Source of the DNA: Lachnospiraceae bacterium UBA2734
GTDB taxonomy: Bacteria; Bacillota; Clostridia; Lachnospirales; Lachnospiraceae
Assembly (NCBI GenBank): GCA_002353635.1
Contig: DEKA01000029.1
Coordinates: 43,085-61,108, forward strand
Direction: 5' to 3'
DNA: 18,024 nucleotides
Positions 13,781-18,024 of this stretch are shown in pieces. Positions within the stretch are counted from its first letter, which is position 1. Every line of letters begins with the position of its first letter. Both the position numbers and the translations under genes were made by a program. Below the pieces are notes generated by a model. It was given only the letters and a program-made list of their open reading frames with translations. It did no database searches and had not been told where the DNA came from.

Positions 13781-15289
13781 ATGGCAGAGGATTTCATCAG
13801 CAGAGTCAGCAGTACAATAGAAAAATATTCGATGATCCGCGAAGGGGATGCTGTTCTTGCGGGCGTCTCCGGCGGCGCGGATTCCGTTGCCCTCCTTGCT
13901 GCGCTGGATCTGATCCGCAAAAAGAAAGGAGGTGCATTCACCCTTAAGGCGGTGCATGTGCATCATGGTCTGCGCAAAAATGCGGACGGCGATGAGGCGT
14001 TCGTGCGCGGGCTCTGTAAGGAGCGCGGCATTCCCTGCGTCTGTGCACACGTCGATGTGGCGGGAGATGCGGCCGCCCACGGCACTGGAATTGAGGAGGA
14101 AGGAAGAGCGGCACGCTATCGGATTTTCAGGAGAGAGGCAGAGAATGAGCACAGCCTGAGCGGGCGGCGCACAGTGATTGCGACGGCACATCACAGAGAG
14201 GACAATGCGGAGACTGTGCTGTTTCATCTCTGCAGAGGGTGCAGCCTGCAGGGCGCTGCAGGCATCCGGCCTGTTCAGGGAGATCTGGTCCGGCCGCTTC
14301 TTTTTGAGGACAGGCCGCAGATCGAAGGATTTCTGGCAAAGGAGGGCATTTCCTTCCGGACGGATGAGAGCAATGCCGACTCCTCCTTTGCAAGAAACTA
14401 TCTGCGCAACATCGTTTTTCCAGGCCTTGCTGCCCATGTCAATGCGGAGAGCGCGGATCACTTTGCTGCCTTTGCTGAAAAGGCTGCTGAGGTGTGCAGT
14501 TATCTGGAGGATGAGACACAGAAGGCTTTTTCTGCCGCCGTGCAGCAGGATGGGAACATACTGCGGATAAGAAGGGAGAACCTTTTACATCTTGCCACGC
14601 TCATGCAGGGGAGAGTCATCTATGAGGCCCTCTCTCTTGCGGCGGGCGGCAGGAAGGATCTGACATCTTCTCATGTGGACGCACTTCTGCAGCTGACCAC
14701 GCAGGGCCGCGGCGGCAGAATGCTGAATCTGCCGGGCGGTGTTCTTGCGCGGTATGAAAATAACGTGCTGTCCATATACTGCGGACCAGGCATCGTGAAC
14801 CGGGATGGTGCGGCACAGGCAGAGAAGAGACCGCCCGCAGGGGAAAATGCACTCCGCAGAGGGAAAAACACCGAATCGGAAAGAGGCACCCAAGCGTTTC
14901 GGGAGGAGGATTACCCACTGTCGGCACAGGCGTACAGATGGCGTATTTTCAAGGTGAGTGACCTTCCGGAGGGGTGGTCCGTGCCCCGAAATGAGTATAC
15001 GAAGTGGTTTGATTATGATACAATAACGGCGTTTCCTGCTTTCCGGACGCGGCAGCCGGGAGATTATATCGTTCTGGACGCGTCAGGCGCCGTCAAGAAA
15101 ACGGCGAGATGCATGATCGATGCAAAGGTGCCGGGAGCTCTTCGCGGGCGGATTGTCATGCCTGCGGACGGCAGAGAGATCCTCTGGATTCCGGGGTGCA
15201 GGATCAGTGAGACATACAAGATCACGGAAAAGACATCCGTGATCCTGGAAATTACAATTGTGAGGGGCGGCCCCTGCGAAAGGGGATAG
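13781..15289 (+). CDS. tilS: tRNA(Ile)-lysidine synthase
   Basis: TilS places lysine on C34 of the tRNA-Ile with anticodon CAU so that it reads AUA. It is essential in most bacteria. The 502-residue protein has the PP-loop SGGADS at 30-35 and the VHVHHGLR segment. ATAHHREDNAETVLFHL and the NYLRNIVFPGL segment follow. The C-terminal domain is recognised by QPGDYIVLDASG, IDAKVPGALR and ILWIPGCRISETYK. A hydrophilic linker near 345-375 is rich in Glu, Arg and Lys. The ATG gives the typical N-terminus (FISRVSSTIEKYSMIREGD), though no strong ribosome-binding site lies near it; the closest GAGGGG is about 20 bases upstream. In spore formers spoIIE usually lies directly upstream; here there are only hairpins. 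hpt follows after 15 bases. Confidence 0.96.
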   Translation: MAEDFISRVSSTIEKYSMIREGDAVLAGVSGGADSVALLAALDLIRKKKGGAFTLKAVHVHHGLRKNADGDEAFVRGLCKERGIPCVCAHVDVAGDAAAHGTGIEEEGRAARYRIFRREAENEHSLSGRRTVIATAHHREDNAETVLFHLCRGCSLQGAAGIRPVQGDLVRPLLFEDRPQIEGFLAKEGISFRTDESNADSSFARNYLRNIVFPGLAAHVNAESADHFAAFAEKAAEVCSYLEDETQKAFSAAVQQDGNILRIRRENLLHLATLMQGRVIYEALSLAAGGRKDLTSSHVDALLQLTTQGRGGRMLNLPGGVLARYENNVLSIYCGPGIVNRDGAAQAEKRPPAGENALRRGKNTESERGTQAFREEDYPLSAQAYRWRIFKVSDLPEGWSVPRNEYTKWFDYDTITAFPAFRTRQPGDYIVLDASGAVKKTARCMIDAKVPGALRGRIVMPADGREILWIPGCRISETYKITEKTSVILEITIVRGGPCERG

Positions 15290-15304
15290 CGCCGGGAGGA
15301 TTTT

Positions 15305-15844
15305 ATGGCAGAACACATTACGGAGATGATCAGTGAGCAGAAGGTCGAGCAGAGAATTAGAGAGCTCGGTGAGCAGATCTCCCGTGACTATGCCGGGAAA
15401 GAGATCCGGCTTGTGTGTATTCTGAAGGGCGCAAGCTTTTTCATGTGCGAGCTGGCCAAGAGAATTACAGTTCCCGTGTCGATTGACTTTATGCAGGTAT
15501 CCAGTTACGGCGGAGCGACGGAGTCGTGCGGAACCGTGCGCATCCGTCATGACCTCGATGAGTCGATTGAGGGATTGGACGTGATCATTGTGGAGGATAT
15601 TGTGGATTCGGGCAGAACGCTCGCCTTCCTCGGCGATTTCCTCCGCAGCAAGGGCGCGAAGAGCATACGCTACTGCACGCTTCTGGACAAGCCGGAGCGG
15701 CGCGTGGTCGATCTGAAGGTGGATTACACAGGCTTCGTCGTACCGGATGAATTCGTCGTCGGGTACGGCATGGATTACGACCAGAAATACAGGAACCTGC
15801 CTTATATCGGCGTCATCCACTTTGACGGCGATAAGGCAAAGTGA
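15305..15844 (+). CDS. hpt: Hypoxanthine(-guanine) phosphoribosyltransferase
   Basis: The enzyme salvages hypoxanthine and usually guanine to IMP and GMP with PRPP. The 179 residues match the family. Visible are the flexible-loop SSYGGATESCG (66-76), the PRPP-binding VIIVEDIVDSGRT (93-105) with the paired acidic residues, and the base-binding PDEFVVGYGMDYDQKYRNLPYI (147-168). GGAGG at 15295-15299 precedes the ATG well. The gene sits between tilS and ftsH with gaps of 15 and 20 bases, the standard Firmicutes operon in which TilS and HprT can also act together on ftsH expression in Bacillus. Confidence 0.97.
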   Translation: MAEHITEMISEQKVEQRIRELGEQISRDYAGKEIRLVCILKGASFFMCELAKRITVPVSIDFMQVSSYGGATESCGTVRIRHDLDESIEGLDVIIVEDIVDSGRTLAFLGDFLRSKGAKSIRYCTLLDKPERRVVDLKVDYTGFVVPDEFVVGYGMDYDQKYRNLPYIGVIHFDGDKAK

Positions 15845-15864
15845 ACATATAAAAGGGGCGAGAA

Positions 15865-17694
15865 TTGGAGACAAAGAACAGACAGAACAGATGGGGCATC
15901 TGGATTGTCATCATTATGGTTTTGCTGCTGATCTCGGAGCTGGCGAGGACATCGCTGACCAGTGATGCACAGACCTATACCATCGAGGCGCTTACGCAGG
16001 ATCTGAGGGAAGGCGATGTGACCGGCGTGGAGATCCTGCCCAACAGGGAGACCCCCACGGGAGCCGCCAGAATCACGCTTTCATCCGGAGAAGAGAAGAC
16101 GCTCTATGCGACGGATATCCGTGAAGTGGAGGAGCTGGCCAGGGACAACAATGTTGATCCCATTGTCCGGGACGTTCAGCATGACAATTGGTTTCTGACA
16201 AGCGTCCTGCCGATGCTCCTTGTCGCAGGCGTATGCATTTTCTTCTTCTATATGCTCAATGCCCAGAACATGGGCGGTGGAGCGAATGCCAAAATGATGG
16301 ATTTTGGCAAGAGCAGGGCGAAGAAGGCATCTGAGAAGGACCGTGTGACATTCCGCGATGTGGCAGGGCTCGAGGAGGAGAAGGAAGATCTCCAGGAGAT
16401 CGTCGATTTCCTGAAGAATCCGGCAAAATATACAGGCGTGGGTGCAAGAATTCCTAAGGGTGTTCTGCTGGAGGGCCCGCCCGGAACAGGCAAGACGCTC
16501 CTGGCAAAGGCTGTAGCCGGTGAGGCCGGCGTGCCGTTTTATTCCATTTCAGGTTCGGATTTTGTCGAGATGTTCGTCGGCGTAGGCGCATCCCGCGTCC
16601 GCGATATGTTCGAAGAGGCGAAGAAAAATTCACCTTGTATTGTTTTTATCGATGAGATTGATGCTGTGGCAAGACGCCGCGGCACAGGCCTTGGCGGCGG
16701 CCACGATGAGAGGGAGCAGACACTGAACCAGCTGCTCGTTGAGATGGACGGCTTCGGTGCCAACGAGGGCATTATTGTCATGGCAGCCACAAACCGGGCT
16801 GATATTCTCGATCCTGCAATTCTTCGTCCCGGACGCTTTGACCGCAAGATCACCGTGTCCCGGCCGGATGTGCGGGGAAGAGAGGAGATCCTGCGGGTGC
16901 ATGCCAGGAATAAGCCGCTTGGCGATGATGTGAATCTGGGTGAGATTGCGAAGACAACCGCCGGGTTCTCGGGCGCTGATCTGGAGAATCTCCTGAACGA
17001 GGCTGCAATCCGTGCGGCGAGAGAGAACAGAAAGTTCATCGTGCAGAAGGATATTCAGGATGCCTTCATCAAGGTCGGTATCGGCGCAGAGAAAAAGAGC
17101 CGTGTCATTTCTGATGAGGAGAAGAGAATCACGGCTTATCATGAGAGCGGACATGCCATTCTCTTCCATGAGCTCAAGGATGTGGGACCGGTTTACACGA
17201 TCTCCATCATTCCGACAGGGAGCGGCGCAGCAGGCTACACGATGCCTCTTCCTGAGAAGGATGAGATGTTCCTGACCAGAGGGAGAATGCTGCACGAGAT
17301 CATGGTGGATTTCGGCGGAAGAATTGCGGAGGAGCTGATCCTCGACGACATCACGACGGGTGCATCCAATGATATCCAGAAGGCGACGGCTACCGCGCGC
17401 AATATGGTGATGCGCTACGGCATGTCAGCCAATATCGGAACCGTCAACTATGAGACGGAGGAAGAAGATGTCTTCCTCGGCTATGATCTTGGACACTCCA
17501 AGAAGCACAGTGAGTATATGTCCGGCGAGATCGACAAGGAAGTCAAGGCGATCATCGATAAGTGCTACCGGGAAGCCAGAGAGATCATTGAGGCGCACGA
17601 GGATGTGCTGCATGCCTCGGCGAAGCTCCTGATGGAGAAGGAAAAAATCTCCGGAGAGGAGTTCGATGCGCTGTTCAAGGCGCAGGAGGCGTGA
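15865..17694 (+). CDS. ftsH: ATP-dependent zinc metalloprotease FtsH
   Basis: FtsH is the membrane-bound AAA+ protease that removes misfolded membrane proteins and regulators. The 609 residues show a first membrane helix at about 10-25, an extracytoplasmic domain, and a second helix at about 109-130. The AAA module has Walker A GPPGTGKT at 204-211, Walker B IVFIDEID at 259-266 and the second region of homology with [20 protein letters not shown]. The protease part has HESGH at 426-430 and a third zinc ligand, Asp503. The start is a TTG at 15865 with AAAGGGGCGAG about eight bases upstream; the next ATG would remove the first membrane helix. It ends the operon. No ordinary terminator follows; the sequence runs into a repeat array. 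Confidence 0.98.
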   Translation: METKNRQNRWGIWIVIIMVLLLISELARTSLTSDAQTYTIEALTQDLREGDVTGVEILPNRETPTGAARITLSSGEEKTLYATDIREVEELARDNNVDPIVRDVQHDNWFLTSVLPMLLVAGVCIFFFYMLNAQNMGGGANAKMMDFGKSRAKKASEKDRVTFRDVAGLEEEKEDLQEIVDFLKNPAKYTGVGARIPKGVLLEGPPGTGKTLLAKAVAGEAGVPFYSISGSDFVEMFVGVGASRVRDMFEEAKKNSPCIVFIDEIDAVARRRGTGLGGGHDEREQTLNQLLVEMDGFGANEGIIVMAATNRADILDPAILRPGRFDRKITVSRPDVRGREEILRVHARNKPLGDDVNLGEIAKTTAGFSGADLENLLNEAAIRAARENRKFIVQKDIQDAFIKVGIGAEKKSRVISDEEKRITAYHESGHAILFHELKDVGPVYTISIIPTGSGAAGYTMPLPEKDEMFLTRGRMLHEIMVDFGGRIAEELILDDITTGASNDIQKATATARNMVMRYGMSANIGTVNYETEEEDVFLGYDLGHSKKHSEYMSGEIDKEVKAIIDKCYREAREIIEAHEDVLHASAKLLMEKEKISGEEFDALFKAQEA

Positions 17695-17722
17695 GGGCGT
17701 TCTGGGAGAGGGGCGCTGGCAC

Positions 17723-17988
17723 GCTGAAATGACTGAAAGTGATGCATTCGCTGCGGCCCTTACGGGCCTGCGCTTATCGCGCTGGCGCGGTATGGAGACG
17801 TTCTATGAGAGCGGTGCGCATTCGCTGCGGCCTTTCAGGCCTTCGCTCATGCCGCGCTGAAATGACTGAAAGTGATGCATTCGCTACGGCCCTTACGGGC
17901 CTTCGCTCATCGCGCTGGCGCGCTATGCAGATGTTCTATGAGAGCGGTGCGCATTCGCTTCAGCCCTTCGGGCTTACGCTCATGCCGC
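17723..17988 (+). repeat. Two tandem copies of a 133-bp unit with hairpin modules
   Basis: Copy 1 is 17723-17855 and copy 2 is 17856-17988, differing at 12 of 133 positions. Each unit holds two modules that begin GCATTCGCT (17744, 17818, 17877 and 17951) and then form a short GC-rich hairpin followed by CGCT-CAT-like bases. Hairpin stems are 17755-17759/17764-17768, 17829-17833/17837-17841, 17888-17892/17897-17901 and 17962-17966/17970-17974. A degenerate partial copy without hairpins lies just upstream at about 17698-17722. Three stem pairs of the second hairpin changed in compensated fashion between copies. This stretch of over 300 bases after ftsH holds no credible gene. It may be an intergenic palindromic repeat family or a structured RNA. 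Confidence 0.85.
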
Positions 17989-18024
17989 GCTGTCGCGCTA
18001 TACAGGTATAAAAAAGAACCAGGA

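Noticed and set aside
17723..17988. CRISPR array
   Set aside because: There are only two long units, with no regularly spaced short identical repeats separated by unique spacers and no cas genes nearby.
17723..18011. Short open frames across the 133-bp repeats, e.g. peptides beginning MTESDAFA in each copy
   Set aside because: The period of 133 is not a multiple of three, one copy stops at the unit end and the other runs on, and the differences are mostly amino-acid changing. The variation follows hairpin pairing and not codons.
18001..18024. Promoter and ribosome-binding site of a next gene at the right edge (TATAAA, CCAGGA)
   Set aside because: No -35 box is visible at the right distance and no coding start is in the window, so it cannot be supported.

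Overview
This window looks like the chromosome of a fairly high-GC member of the Clostridia, most probably Lachnospiraceae. That assignment is an inference from gene order and protein style, not from a marker search. Supporting points are the order recD2-comFC-(two membrane proteins)-cdaA-cdaR-glmM, the zinc-finger ComFC, the long-form LeuA, the eukaryote/archaea-type ProS, and the HU-rqcP-divIC-tilS-hpt-ftsH block known from Firmicutes. Every recognisable gene is on the plus strand. I see no prophage, insertion sequence, tRNA or rRNA gene.

Region 1 (1-7397) reads as one long operon. It holds the 3' half of recD2, comFC, two unstudied membrane proteins, the diadenylate cyclase cdaA, its YbbR-type regulator cdaR, phosphoglucosamine mutase glmM and an HPr phosphocarrier. 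Junctions from recD2 to cdaR overlap or are 15 bases or less apart. A strong intrinsic terminator closes the block at 7359-7397. The cdaA-cdaR-glmM core is the well-known link between c-di-AMP synthesis and cell-wall precursor supply.

Region 2 (7398-12389) contains a stand-alone leuA with its own terminator, then a promoter, a hairpin-rich leader, proS, and a CCA-adding/tRNA nucleotidyltransferase gene that overlaps the proS stop by one base.

Region 3 (12390-17694) is the DNA-binding protein HU with a near-consensus promoter, followed by rqcP, divIC, tilS, hpt and ftsH. In spore formers such as Bacillus subtilis and many Clostridia, yabP and yabQ lie between rqcP and divIC, and spoIIE lies between divIC and tilS. 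Here all three are absent, which suggests a lineage that lost sporulation.

Region 4 (17695-18024) has no convincing gene. It holds two tandem copies of a 133-bp unit, each with two hairpin modules. Between the copies, one hairpin stem differs at three base pairs, and in all three both partners changed so that pairing is kept. This is the most unusual signal in the window.
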